Shown here piece after piece: positions 1 to 8,011 of a stretch of 64,000 nt of DNA (position 1 is the first letter of the stretch; every line of letters begins with the position of its first letter). Below the pieces are notes generated by a model that did no database searches, was not told the origin of the DNA, and was given only the letters and a program-made list of their open reading frames with translations. Position numbers and translations under genes: made by a program. Source of the stretch: Paenibacillus turicensis (GTDB lineage Bacteria; Bacillota; Bacilli; Paenibacillales; Paenibacillaceae); contig NZ_JAGGKG010000017.1 of NCBI RefSeq assembly GCF_017873435.1, forward strand, positions 1 to 64,000, in the 5' to 3' direction.

Positions 1-72
1 CCTTCATTTGATAATCTAACAAATGATATTCTGCGAATGAGCGAGCTAGCGTAAGAAAAATGAAATATAAGG

Positions 73-98
73 AGGGAGACAATCTTCAGAATCTCCCT
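73..98. other. Hairpin in window-edge intergenic region
   Basis: The first 156 bases contain no gene I can support. A 7-bp inverted repeat (AGGGAGA / TCTCCCT, 12-nt loop) lies here, without a clear T-run on either side. It could be the end of transcripts from the upstream gene or from the minus-strand membrane gene that stops at 157. Confidence 0.3.
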
Positions 99-156
99 GG
101 CCCTTCGCTAGTTTGGGCCCAGCTGTCAAGCTCCGATTTCAGGTTATAGCCCAAAT

Positions 157-771
157 TTATTGTGTTGTTATTTTACTTTTTTTATGATAAAGCCACAAAA
201 TTAAACTAATGATGACCATATAGATAAGCATAATGCTAATTGCTGCGATGGGGGAGCTTAACAGCTTGTCTCCAACATACGAATATACGATGATGCCAGG
301 TAATTTACCAACGATCGTTGCAGCAACATAAGCGCCAAATGGAATTGCGGTTGCACCGGCATAAATATTTATTGCATTTTGCGGGATGATTGGGAGTAGC
401 TTGCAGATTAAAATAGACTTAAAGGGTTGCTCATGAATCCATGTAGTAATCCCTTTGAATACCTGAGTTGTTGCTAGCCACTTTTGTGCTGTATTCCGAA
501 AAACATAAGCCGCACCAAAATAAAATAATATTCCTGCCACAGTAGATCCAATCAGTGTGATCAGCATACCTAGTTGAACTCCTGCAGCATAGCTAATTGC
601 CGCGATAATGATTTTATATGGAAGGATCGGTAATACAGCAAACACAATGGAAATAATATATAGCTGATATATTGGCGGATCATTTGTAACCCATAATGTT
701 AACTCCTCGCGATAAATAAGTGCTGTAATCAAAAGAGCGGCATAGATTGCAATGGAAGCCCAAATTTTCAT
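157..771 (-). CDS. TVP38/TMEM64 (DedA/SNARE-associated) family membrane protein
   Basis: A polytopic membrane protein of 204 residues with the VTT/SNARE-associated layout: an N-terminal membrane segment, then a re-entrant-like stretch (ILPYKIIIAAISYAAG) and the motif region LLPIIPQNAINIYAGA, typical of YdjX/TVP38 proteins. Members act in the cytoplasmic membrane and some are lipid scramblases; the substrate cannot be read here. The longer frame starts at 831, but the start at 771 (MKIWAS) follows a GGAGG four bases upstream and begins directly with the first hydrophobic segment. It is the neighbour of an AraC-type regulator on the same strand, with no visible functional link. Confidence 0.8.
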   Translation of the reverse strand: MKIWASIAIYAALLITALIYREELTLWVTNDPPIYQLYIISIVFAVLPILPYKIIIAAISYAAGVQLGMLITLIGSTVAGILFYFGAAYVFRNTAQKWLATTQVFKGITTWIHEQPFKSILICKLLPIIPQNAINIYAGATAIPFGAYVAATIVGKLPGIIVYSYVGDKLLSSPIAAISIMLIYMVIISLILWLYHKKSKITTQ

Positions 772-857
772 AATACCTCCGGTTTCATGTGGATATTGCA
801 TTTTTCTGAATGAAAAAGGACAATCTAACAATGTTAATTTATTTCATAATAGTGTTG

Positions 858-1673
858 TTATTGCTCATGCATAAGGCTTTGTCGAAACTGTTTTGGCGAC
901 ATCCCAAAGCGTTTGCGGAACACTTTATGAAAGTAATTATAGCTTGGAAAACCAGAGCTTTCTGCAACGTGTTCAAGGGAAGAGGGACTAAACATAATCC
1001 GCTCTCGTGCCATATTTAGCCGAATTTCTAACGTATATTGAATGATGCTTGTGCCAAACGCTTCTTTAAAAAGATGAACAGCGTGACTTACGCTGATTCC
1101 TACATGTGCCGCGGCTTCTTCTAGTTTAAAAGGAATTGTTGCATTTTCCTCGATATAGTTTTTGATGCGGCTAGCAATATATGTTTTGTAGGTAGGTATT
1201 GGATATTCAGTATAATGTCGATCAATATCCATACATAAAATTTTAAAATAATATTCAATGATTTGGGGATTATTATTTGGAATTCGTCGTAGCTCGGTCA
1301 TGATTTGCCGAAAAGCTCCAATAATGCCCTCAGATAGAGGAACCTTAATTTTATGTGGACGTTCCCGCTCTTGCCACCACTGTTCGAGCCAAGCACCACC
1401 TGCAAAAATATGATAATCACCACTGTAAACTGCTTCAGTATCACGCCCTTGCTGTTCGGTTGATATTTTCAGCTCATAGGGATCATTGGGTGCAAACAAC
1501 AATAAATCACCTGGCTCTAGCAATTCAAGCTTATGATTTAGACGACTTCGGCATTTACCTAATGATTGTAATCGAATTAAGTAGCTTCCAAGTCCATTTG
1601 TATTTATTGTATGAAAGGGTTTATGGTGGATAGAATATCCCGCCGTTAAAATTTGCAGATCAGTAGCTCCCAT
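858..1673 (-). CDS. AraC family transcriptional regulator (cupin-like sensor + AraC HTH)
   Basis: A 271-residue one-component regulator. Residues about 15-110 form an AraC-type cupin sensor fold (LEPGDLLLFAPNDPYEL is the usual signature). Residues about 165-265 form the double helix-turn-helix, ending with the hallmark ESSGFPSYNYFHKVFRKRFGMSP segment. A strong ribosome site (GGAGGA) precedes the ATG at 1673. It is divergent from the sugar-isomerase/dehydrogenase operon starting at 1822, which is the classic arrangement for a pathway-specific activator. The 15-bp palindrome at 1775-1789 lies between the two. The inducer is presumably a sugar or polyol handled by that operon; this is inference from context. 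Confidence 0.9.
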   Translation of the reverse strand: MGATDLQILTAGYSIHHKPFHTINTNGLGSYLIRLQSLGKCRSRLNHKLELLEPGDLLLFAPNDPYELKISTEQQGRDTEAVYSGDYHIFAGGAWLEQWWQERERPHKIKVPLSEGIIGAFRQIMTELRRIPNNNPQIIEYYFKILCMDIDRHYTEYPIPTYKTYIASRIKNYIEENATIPFKLEEAAAHVGISVSHAVHLFKEAFGTSIIQYTLEIRLNMARERIMFSPSSLEHVAESSGFPSYNYFHKVFRKRFGMSPKQFRQSLMHEQ

Positions 1674-1774
1674 AAATATATGTCCTCCTAAGCAACTTCA
1701 AAAATAGTTATCAGATTGTTCATGTTTTAATCATATTATTCATTTTACTATAGCTAGAAATCAAATACTATGTA

Positions 1775-1789
1775 ATTGAGCGGCTCAAT
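1775..1789. promoter_or_regulatory. Palindromic operator candidate (ATTGAGC-G-GCTCAAT)
   Basis: A perfect 7+1+7 palindrome between the AraC regulator and the divergent catabolic operon, ending 32 bases before the ATG at 1822. Its position would place a bound protein over the promoter of the operon. AraC proteins usually bind direct repeats, so another repressor is also possible. Confidence 0.4.
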
Positions 1790-1821
1790 CTATTTACTAA
1801 CATAGGGTTGGAGTGATAAAC

Positions 1822-2592
1822 ATGACAAGGGTAGGAATACAGCTTTTTACTTTGCGTGATAAGTTAGAGCAGGATTTTGAAGGTACGTTAAGAAAAGTTG
1901 CAGAGCTTGGATACCAAGGTGTAGAGTTTGCCGGATTTTATGGTCGAACTAGTGAGCAAGTCGCCGCCATTTTAAAAGAAACGGGCCTTGTGGCAATCGG
2001 GTCACATACGCCTTATCAATTATTACGCGATCAATTGGACGAGGTTATTGAATTTAATATTGCAATCGGTAGTAAGTACATTATTTTGCCATATATCGCA
2101 GAAGAGGATCGACATCGTTGGTCTGAAATTGCAGAGGATATGAAAAAGATTGCACAACGTTGTGAACAAAAGGGACTCGTATTTTTTTATCATAATCATG
2201 ACTTTGAATTGTTACAGCATATTGAAGAACAACCAGTGTTAGATTGGTTATATGAACAAATTCCTGCTAGCCAACTTAAAGTAGAGTTAGATACATGTTG
2301 GGTGCACCATGCCGGATATGATCCTTTAGCTTATATTGATCGATACAACTCTAGAATTTTGTTATGGCATCTCAAGGATATGATTAAAAATGAAGATGGC
2401 TCGCCGCAAACCGTCGAGTTAGGCAAAGGAGAAGTTGACAATAAAGCAATTGCAGATGCAATGCTGAAGATTAATGTAGAGTGGGCTATTGTTGAACAAG
2501 ACTATTGTGCCAATGATCAGATAGAAAGTGTTAAAACAAGTATGGAATGGGTTAAAAACTACGCAAAGCAAGGGGGCAACTTAGATGTCTAA
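1822..2592 (+). CDS. Sugar phosphate isomerase/epimerase (AP-endonuclease-like TIM barrel)
   Basis: A 256-residue xylose-isomerase-like TIM barrel. Typical metal-site stretches are visible: a barrel-strand HNHDFE motif, LKVELDTCWVHHAG, and the histidine in LLWHLKDM. The ATG at 1822 was chosen over a GTG at 1813 because GGAG lies eight bases before the ATG. The last eight bases overlap the next gene, so translation is probably coupled. Proteins of this type isomerise or dehydrate keto-sugars or inosose next to Gfo/Idh/MocA dehydrogenases. The exact substrate is not determinable from sequence alone. Confidence 0.85.
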   Translation: MTRVGIQLFTLRDKLEQDFEGTLRKVAELGYQGVEFAGFYGRTSEQVAAILKETGLVAIGSHTPYQLLRDQLDEVIEFNIAIGSKYIILPYIAEEDRHRWSEIAEDMKKIAQRCEQKGLVFFYHNHDFELLQHIEEQPVLDWLYEQIPASQLKVELDTCWVHHAGYDPLAYIDRYNSRILLWHLKDMIKNEDGSPQTVELGKGEVDNKAIADAMLKINVEWAIVEQDYCANDQIESVKTSMEWVKNYAKQGGNLDV

Positions 2593-3667
2593 AAAGTTAA
2601 AGGTAGCTGTAATTGGTTGTGGAGGAATTGCAAACGGCAAGCATTTGCCAAGCCTAAGTGTACAGCCAGAGGTTGAGTTGGTTGCATTTTGTGACATTGT
2701 TGTAGAACGTGCAGAGGAAGCCGCAGCAAAATTTGGAGCTGACGGTGCAAAGGTATATAGCGATTTTCAAGCGCTTTTACGTGATACAGATATTGATGTT
2801 GTTCATGTGTGTACACCTAACGATTCCCACGCTGAAATTACGGTGGCTTCCTTAGAATCAGGTAAACATGTGATGTGTGAAAAACCGATGGCAAAAACAA
2901 GTGAACAAGCCCGTCAAATGTTAGATGCAGCAAAACGTACCGGCAAAAAATTAAGCATTGCATACCAAAACCGTTTCCGCAGTGATAGCTTATACTTGAA
3001 GGAAGTTTGTGAAAACGGCGAGTTAGGAGACATCTATTTTGGGAAAGCGCTTGCAACACGTCGTCGTGCAGTACCGACATGGGGTGTTTTTTTAGATGAA
3101 GAAAAGCAAGGTGGCGGCCCCCTCATCGATATTGGAACACATGCACTTGATTTAACCTTGTGGTTAATGGACAATTACGAGCCTGAAAGTGTAACAGGTT
3201 CTGTATTTCATAAGCTTGGAGAAAAAGAAAATGCAGCAAATGCGTTTGGTCCCTGGGATCCCGAGCAATTTAAGGTAGAGGACTCTGCATTTGGCTATAT
3301 TAAGATGAAAAATGGCGCAACAATTATGCTAGAATCCAGCTGGGCGCTAAACATTGTTGATTTTGGTGAAGCTAAAACGTTGCTTTGTGGAACTGAAGGT
3401 GGCGCAGATATGACACATGGCTTGCGTTTAAATGGAGAAAAGCGTAGCCGCTTATATGAAACAAAGGTGGACTTAGGTACAGGTAGTGTAGCCTTTTTTG
3501 AGGGAAAAGAAGAGACGGAAGCAACACGCGAAGCTAGCGCTTGGGTGAAAGCCATTTTAAATGATGAGGAGCCTTTGGTAAAACCTGAACAAGCTTTAGT
3601 TGTTACTGAAATTTTAGAAGCGATTTATGAATCCGCTAAAACAGGAAAAACCGTATATTTTGATTAA
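2585..3667 (+). CDS. Gfo/Idh/MocA family NAD(P)-dependent oxidoreductase
   Basis: A 360-residue dehydrogenase. The N-terminal Rossmann fold starts VAVIGCGGIANGKHLPSL (GxGxxA-type nucleotide loop). The family motif EKP appears in HVMCEKPMAKT, and the GGGPLIDIGTHALDL stretch carries the catalytic histidine of the family. It overlaps the upstream isomerase by eight bases and is followed 60 bases later by a second TIM-barrel isomerase, forming a three-gene operon. Such trios catabolise inositols, keto-sugars or modified glucosides; the substrate here is unknown. Confidence 0.9.
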   Translation: MSKKLKVAVIGCGGIANGKHLPSLSVQPEVELVAFCDIVVERAEEAAAKFGADGAKVYSDFQALLRDTDIDVVHVCTPNDSHAEITVASLESGKHVMCEKPMAKTSEQARQMLDAAKRTGKKLSIAYQNRFRSDSLYLKEVCENGELGDIYFGKALATRRRAVPTWGVFLDEEKQGGGPLIDIGTHALDLTLWLMDNYEPESVTGSVFHKLGEKENAANAFGPWDPEQFKVEDSAFGYIKMKNGATIMLESSWALNIVDFGEAKTLLCGTEGGADMTHGLRLNGEKRSRLYETKVDLGTGSVAFFEGKEETEATREASAWVKAILNDEEPLVKPEQALVVTEILEAIYESAKTGKTVYFD

Positions 3668-3727
3668 TGGGTACAGTTAGTCAGGGTTAAATCCTATCAT
3701 GTGATGATTAAGTAAGGAGGGGTATCA

Positions 3728-4696
3728 ATGAAATTAGGTATATTTTTAGTGTTATTTGGTGGACATCCTTTTGAAAAAGCACTTGACTTAGCAGCAGAGG
3801 CAGGCTTAAAGGCAGTTGAGATTGGAACGGGTGGTTATTCTGGGGGTAGTCATGTTGATTTGGATGAGCTATTAGCAAACGAAACCGCACGGAAGCAATT
3901 TAAGCATGCAGTAGAGTCTAGAGGCATGATCATTAGTGCATTAAGCTGTCACGGCAATCCCTTACATCCACAAAAAGAGATCGCGGCAAAGTTCCATGAT
4001 GTCTATGTAAAAACAGTTCAGCTTGCTCAAAAATTAGAAGTACCTGTAGTGAATACTTTTTCAGGTTGTCCTGGTGATCATGAGGGGGCAAAATATCCGA
4101 ATTGGCCTGTGGCTCCATGGCCTAACGATTATCAAGAAATCCTTACATGGCAATGGGATAATAAAATTATTCCTTATTGGACAGAGTGGGGGAAATATGC
4201 GGCAGATCATGGTGTGAAAATTGGACTAGAGCTTCATGGTGGCTTTTCTGTTCATTCACCAGGCACATTGCTTCGGCTTCGTGAGGCAGCAGGTGAAGTG
4301 ATTGGAGCCAATTTAGATCCAAGTCATATGTGGTGGCAAGGGATTGACCCTGTTCAGGCTGTATCTATTCTTGGACGCCAAGGGGCTATTCATCATTTCC
4401 ATGCCAAAGATACATCCATTGATCCAATTAATGTGAACAAGCATGGCATTACGGATATGCAATCTTATACAAAAATGCTAGATCGTGCATGGCAATTCAG
4501 AACAGTAGGTTACGGACATGATATGAAAACATGGAGTGATATCATTAGTACGCTACGTCTAGTTGGGTATGATTATGTTGTGAGCATTGAGCATGAGGAT
4601 GGGTTAATGTCTGTGGAGGAAGGGTTTAGTAAGGCAGTGCGTAATCTGCAAGGAATATTGATTGAGGAAGCGCCAAGTGAAGCTTGGTGGGTATAA
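3728..4696 (+). CDS. Sugar phosphate isomerase/epimerase (TIM barrel)
   Basis: A second xylose-isomerase-like TIM barrel, 322 residues and longer than its operon partner. Likely metal-ligand regions are GLELHGGFSVH, GANLDPSHMWWQG, HHFHAKDT and VSIEHED, a pattern common in IolE/IolI-like and DUF6379-associated isomerases. It has a strong ribosome site (AAGGAGGGG) directly upstream and a terminator 57 bases downstream. Having two non-identical isomerases flank one dehydrogenase suggests consecutive steps on one substrate, for example oxidation at C3 followed by isomerisation or epimerisation. This is inference. Confidence 0.85.
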   Translation: MKLGIFLVLFGGHPFEKALDLAAEAGLKAVEIGTGGYSGGSHVDLDELLANETARKQFKHAVESRGMIISALSCHGNPLHPQKEIAAKFHDVYVKTVQLAQKLEVPVVNTFSGCPGDHEGAKYPNWPVAPWPNDYQEILTWQWDNKIIPYWTEWGKYAADHGVKIGLELHGGFSVHSPGTLLRLREAAGEVIGANLDPSHMWWQGIDPVQAVSILGRQGAIHHFHAKDTSIDPINVNKHGITDMQSYTKMLDRAWQFRTVGYGHDMKTWSDIISTLRLVGYDYVVSIEHEDGLMSVEEGFSKAVRNLQGILIEEAPSEAWWV

Positions 4697-4752
4697 GACA
4701 GTTTAAGTAGGTATAGCATAAGCTGAGCCACAAGTAAATATATTATACTAAG

Positions 4753-4779
4753 CGATCACTCTTTAGGGTGATCGTTTTT
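4753..4779 (+). terminator. Rho-independent terminator of the sugar operon
   Basis: A nine-bp stem with one G-U pair (CGATCACTC / GGGTGATCG), a TTTA loop and a T5 run. It closes the three-gene operon 1822-4696. Confidence 0.85.
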
Positions 4780-4852
4780 CTATCCACTTGCATATTTCAC
4801 TTTTTTGTAAGCTTTTCTTGTAAGCGATTTAAAGACTTCATGACATAATTAC

Positions 4853-4881
4853 TTCACGCTTTTAAGAGTATATTGTATAAT
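4853..4881 (+). promoter_or_regulatory. Predicted sigma-A promoter of the HxlR gene
   Basis: TTCACG, 17 bases, TATAAT, about 95 bases before the HxlR start codon. The octamer TTGTAAGC occurs three times around it (about 4805, 4819 and 4942), a possible operator set for the autoregulator. Confidence 0.5.
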
Positions 4882-4974
4882 GAGACATTATTCAGTGTAT
4901 TTTTACTAATAAATATGTTATTATTATATATACTAACTTATTGTAAGCAATGTTTGAAAAAGGGGTGAATATAT

Positions 4975-5292
4975 ATGGAAGAATTACATCAACCTGCAAT
5001 GTGTCCCCGTTTTGAATCAGCATTTACGATGCTAGGGAAAAGATGGAATGGATTAATTATTCAGTCGTTAATGGTTGGACCACAACGTTTTAAGGATATT
5101 TCTAATCGCATTCCGCTTATGAGCGATAAGATGCTGTCAGAACGCATGAAGGATTTAGAAAATAGCGGGATTTTAGTTCGCAAAGTTTATCCAGAAACAC
5201 CAGTACGTATTGAGTATGAATTAACCGAAAAAGGTCATGCACTCCGTTCTGTGATGGAACAAGTACAGCAGTGGGCAGAAGAATGGGTATAG
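4975..5292 (+). CDS. HxlR family winged-helix transcriptional regulator
   Basis: A 105-residue MarR-like winged helix with the HxlR signature: an N-terminal cysteine (MCPRFESAFTMLGKRW), LMVGPQRFKDISNRIP, SDKMLSERMKDLE and YELTEKGHALR. The single N-terminal Cys is the residue that senses electrophiles or oxidants in HypR/YodB-type members. A flavoprotein gene follows 61 bases downstream on the same strand, which suggests a redox or electrophile-stress pair. Its promoter is predicted at 4853-4881. Confidence 0.9.
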   Translation: MEELHQPAMCPRFESAFTMLGKRWNGLIIQSLMVGPQRFKDISNRIPLMSDKMLSERMKDLENSGILVRKVYPETPVRIEYELTEKGHALRSVMEQVQQWAEEWV

Positions 5293-5353
5293 TGGCGATC
5301 ATGCCGTAGCTGGTGACAGTGCGGCATGACTATTAAAGAAGGAAGGTGTCATT

Positions 5354-5920
5354 GTGGCTGAAGTCATCGTGATTGGAGCAGGGCCTGCTGGGGCAAGCGC
5401 AGCTTTGTTTTTAGCTAAAGCAGGTAAAGAAACATTAGTATTAGACAGTAATTCTAGCATGACTAAAAGGGCTTGGCTAGAAAATCATTATGGCGTTAAA
5501 GAGCTAACAGGGCCTCAATTACTGGAAATTGGACGTGAACAGGCAGAAAAGTTTGGCGCTAAATTTATCGAAGAGAAAGTAACCGTTGTTGATACTAATG
5601 GAGGACAAACGGTTTATGTCAAAACTGAATCTGGTCGTAATTACAGAGCAGAGCATGTTATTTTTGCAACAGGTGCATTAACTGATCTTGCAAGCGCTAC
5701 CGGACTAGAGCTTGTTGATGGTAGAGAGCCAAGAATTAAGAAAGTAATTGACACAGATCGTTATGGCCGCACAAGCAGACCAAGACTTTGGGCAGCAGGT
5801 ACAGTTGCTGGAACTAGTGTCCATACGATTATTACATCCGGGGATGGCGCAAAGGTAGCCATTGAAATTATAAGTGAGCTTAATGGTGAGCGTTACGTGG
5901 ATCATGATGTATTAAAATAA
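5354..5920 (+). CDS. Short FAD-dependent oxidoreductase (thioredoxin-reductase-like, single domain)
   Basis: A 188-residue flavoprotein. The N-terminus VIVIGAGPAGASAALFLAKAG is the dinucleotide-binding GxGxxG motif, and the C-terminal RPRLWAAGTVAGTSVHTI segment matches the second FAD motif of thioredoxin reductases. Full reductases are about 310 residues; here the central NADPH domain and the CxxC pair are absent, so it resembles the FAD domain alone. The reading frame is intact and has a ribosome site (AAGGAAGG) before a GTG start. It lies downstream of the HxlR gene. It probably needs a partner for reduction; its function is unknown. Confidence 0.75.
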   Translation: MAEVIVIGAGPAGASAALFLAKAGKETLVLDSNSSMTKRAWLENHYGVKELTGPQLLEIGREQAEKFGAKFIEEKVTVVDTNGGQTVYVKTESGRNYRAEHVIFATGALTDLASATGLELVDGREPRIKKVIDTDRYGRTSRPRLWAAGTVAGTSVHTIITSGDGAKVAIEIISELNGERYVDHDVLK

Positions 5921-5958
5921 GCTATTTTTCATTTTATATACTAATTCCATAAATTACA

Positions 5959-5999
5959 GGGCTTTTCTGGCGTGAAAGTTGTCCAGAAGGGCCTTTTTT
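5959..5999 (+). terminator. Rho-independent terminator after the flavoprotein gene
   Basis: An inverted repeat containing G-U pairs (GGCTTTTCTGG / CCAGAAGGGCC), an 11-nt loop and a T6 run. Confidence 0.75.
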
Positions 6000-6061
6000 C
6001 ATTATAATATAAGGTATACTATGAAGGGGATGTAGAAATCACAGCATGGGGGATTGCAGCA

Positions 6062-6802
6062 ATGAACAAAAATGTAAGTTGGCTACTAAAGATGACAGCT
6101 GTAGTAATACTTTTAGCTCTTGGCACGTTTGTAGCTACTAGATTTTTGCCGCAGTTTGCCACTTCTATAGAGCAGCCTATAGAACAACAACAAGCTGTAG
6201 ACCATGAAGATGATATTACATTAACGATCGATGGTAATAATTTTATTCCGGATGTCACTCGTAGCATACATTTTGAATATATGAAGGATTTAACACTGCG
6301 TGATGCATTGCGAAGTAGCAACTTGATTATTTTGAATGAAAATGGAACAGCCATACAATCTGTAGGTAATGTTGCATTAGATACTAGTTTAGCATGGGGT
6401 GTAAAGCTGAATCAAAAGGAGCTTAAAGCAAGCAAATGGGGGACGAAACTTAAAATAGGAGATCATATTTCAGTTTATGTAACGTCAACTCGTCTTTATC
6501 CAGAAAATACAATGGAAGGTTCATTAGTATTATCAGTGCAGGGTGGAATACATAAACCCGAATTGAGAAGATATTTTCTTACCAAGTTTAAGGAAGGGAT
6601 TACTGTACGCGATTTACTTGTATCAAGTGGAATCGTCCAGCTAACACCTAATTATAAGCAAATTTTGGCTGTTAGCGGTTATCATTGTGATGCGACAGAG
6701 CAATGGGTGCTTAAAGTAAATAAAAAAGTGTTAATTGAAGCAGGCTTAGATATGAGATTAAGTGCAAATGATGTTGTGGATATTGAATTAGTTAGATATT
6801 AG
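6062..6802 (+). CDS. Membrane-anchored protein with two tandem DUF4430-like domains
   Basis: A 246-residue protein with a single N-terminal membrane segment (residues about 8-28) and an extracytoplasmic remainder. Residues about 52-140 and 155-246 look like two copies of one fold. Each has a beta strand (LTIDG / LVLSVQG), a helix (LTLRDALRSSNLI / ITVRDLLVSSGIV), a W-containing strand followed by a VK(L/V)N(Q/K)K turn, and a closing GDHISVYV / NDVVDIELV strand. This is the pattern of DUF4430/SLBB-like beta-grasp domains, some of which bind cobalamin or polysaccharide. No ligand can be assigned. It is convergent with the fnr gene. Confidence 0.55.
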   Translation: MNKNVSWLLKMTAVVILLALGTFVATRFLPQFATSIEQPIEQQQAVDHEDDITLTIDGNNFIPDVTRSIHFEYMKDLTLRDALRSSNLIILNENGTAIQSVGNVALDTSLAWGVKLNQKELKASKWGTKLKIGDHISVYVTSTRLYPENTMEGSLVLSVQGGIHKPELRRYFLTKFKEGITVRDLLVSSGIVQLTPNYKQILAVSGYHCDATEQWVLKVNKKVLIEAGLDMRLSANDVVDIELVRY

Positions 6803-6830
6803 AATGAAAAGCCCAATTATATAATAAAAA

Positions 6831-6873
6831 GGCCCCCGTTCAACCCTAAATTAGGGAGGAAAATGGGGGTCTT
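6831..6873. terminator. Bidirectional terminator between convergent genes
   Basis: A ten-bp stem (GGCCCCCGTT / AATGGGGGTC) enclosing a second small hairpin (CCCTAA...TTAGGG). A-rich sequence lies to the left and a short T run to the right. It separates the membrane protein gene from fnr. Confidence 0.6.
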
Positions 6874-6949
6874 ACCATGTATTAAGGTAAAGAATAGATA
6901 AGGGCAACGATGATCTACTCCTTTTTAAATAGACATATAAAAATACATA

Positions 6950-7666
6950 TTAAATTCTACATATTTCATTTGGACATAACTCACAATGACAAATATCCTG
7001 AAGCATAACAAGGTCTTTAATTACGATCATGCCGTTTTCGTATTCAAGTGCATCCTTTTTACGTAGGTCGCTTAACATACGATTCACACTTTCACGTGTA
7101 GCGCCAATCATATTGGATAAATCAGTATGCGTAATTTTTTTGTTGATTAAAATGGTGTCGTCATGCTTCTCACCGTACGTGTTACTGAGGCGAATTAATG
7201 TTGAGCATAATGCACCAGGTTTTCCATACATCATTAGATCACGGAACTTCGTTTGAGTTAAGCGATGGTGAATCCCCATCCATTTCATAAAATCAATCGC
7301 AAATTCACAATGCTGGCAAATTAAAATTTCTAAATCCTTTTGTTCAATGATTCCAACCTCACACTCTTCAATCACTTCAGCGGTTAAACTATATTTGGTG
7401 CTGAAAAAAGGATCGGCTTGGCCTACCATGTCTCCACGACCATACATATATAAGATAAGCTCTTTTCCTTCGTCTGTTGATTTCGTTAGCTTAACGCGAC
7501 CACGCTTAATATAGAAAAGCTTATCAGCAAAATCACCTTCCCAAAATAAGTGAGTGCCTTCAGGATATATTTTGTCTTTCATCGTTACGAGAAGTCGATT
7601 GAAGCTCTGTTCTGAGAAGCAGCTCGTATTTCCTTTATTAAGAGCAGCATTCATCGTTTCACTCAT
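6950..7666 (-). CDS. fnr: Fnr-type Crp/Fnr transcriptional regulator with C-terminal Fe-S cysteine cluster
   Basis: A 238-residue global anaerobic regulator. Residues about 20-140 are a cyclic-nucleotide-binding fold (GTHLFWEGDFADKLFYIKRGRVKL). Residues about 165-230 are the Crp winged helix, whose recognition helix (GATRESVNRMLSDL) fits the TGTGA half-site. The C-terminus carries CHCELCPNEICRI. Bacillus-type Fnr ligates its [4Fe-4S] cluster through C-terminal cysteines, unlike the N-terminal set of E. coli Fnr, so this is an oxygen-labile sensor of the Bacillus type. It is divergent from adhE; TGTGA-type dyads upstream of fnr, adhE and pflB suggest it controls all three. Confidence 0.92.
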   Translation of the reverse strand: MSETMNAALNKGNTSCFSEQSFNRLLVTMKDKIYPEGTHLFWEGDFADKLFYIKRGRVKLTKSTDEGKELILYMYGRGDMVGQADPFFSTKYSLTAEVIEECEVGIIEQKDLEILICQHCEFAIDFMKWMGIHHRLTQTKFRDLMMYGKPGALCSTLIRLSNTYGEKHDDTILINKKITHTDLSNMIGATRESVNRMLSDLRKKDALEYENGMIVIKDLVMLQDICHCELCPNEICRI

Positions 7667-7713
7667 CGTTGATTTCCCCTTTGTACTCCAAATTTTTCTG
7701 AAAATTTAAATTA

Positions 7714-7719
7714 ATTATA
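7714..7719 (-). promoter_or_regulatory. Predicted -10 of the fnr promoter
   Basis: TATAAT on the minus strand, giving a predicted start near 7707, about 40 bases before the fnr ATG. The -35 region is weak. The Fnr dyad at 7780-7795 would be centred near -81, a class I activation position, so activator-dependent or autoregulated transcription is plausible. Confidence 0.45.
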
Positions 7720-7779
7720 TAACGATTATTGCATTTTGAGGGAAGAGGAAAGGCGAAAAAAGTGTCCAAATTTCAACAT

Positions 7780-7795
7780 TGTGACTATTTTCACT
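7780..7795. promoter_or_regulatory. Fnr box (TGTGA-N6-TCACT) between fnr and adhE
   Basis: A near-perfect match to the Bacillus Fnr consensus TGTGA-N6-TCACA/T. It lies about 81 bases upstream of the predicted fnr start and about 186 upstream of the predicted adhE start. Confidence 0.7.
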
Positions 7796-7923
7796 TAATT
7801 TATAGTATTAGTATGCTTCCGATCATATATGAAAGCACTTTATTTGGGTTTTATACTATAAATGTAAACTGAGGATGAAAATAAAAGCAGGGGAATGAAA
7901 CTTTTTTCATTTTGTTTAAAGTA

Positions 7924-7967
7924 TGTGAAAAAATTCACTATACAAATCAAATTTTATATGTTATGCT
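7924..7967 (+). promoter_or_regulatory. Fnr-activated class II promoter of adhE
   Basis: A dyad TGTGA-AAAAAT-TCACT at 7924-7939 is followed by an extended -10 (TG, T, TATGCT) at 7959-7967. The predicted start is near 7973, so the dyad is centred at about -41.5, exactly the class II Fnr position. No sigma-A -35 box is needed in this arrangement and none is seen. Confidence 0.65.
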
Positions 7968-8011
7968 TGGTTCATCAAGGAAAGCAAAACAAAAATTAAA
8001 GGGTGCATAGT

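Noticed and set aside
810..1019. Plus-strand frame over the AraC gene
   Set aside because: It is antisense to the well-supported AraC family gene and has no coding features.
4819..4835. CcpA cre site near the HxlR gene (TTGTAAGCGATTTAAA)
   Set aside because: The left half fits but the right half lacks the required C; it is more simply one of three TTGTAAGC repeats.
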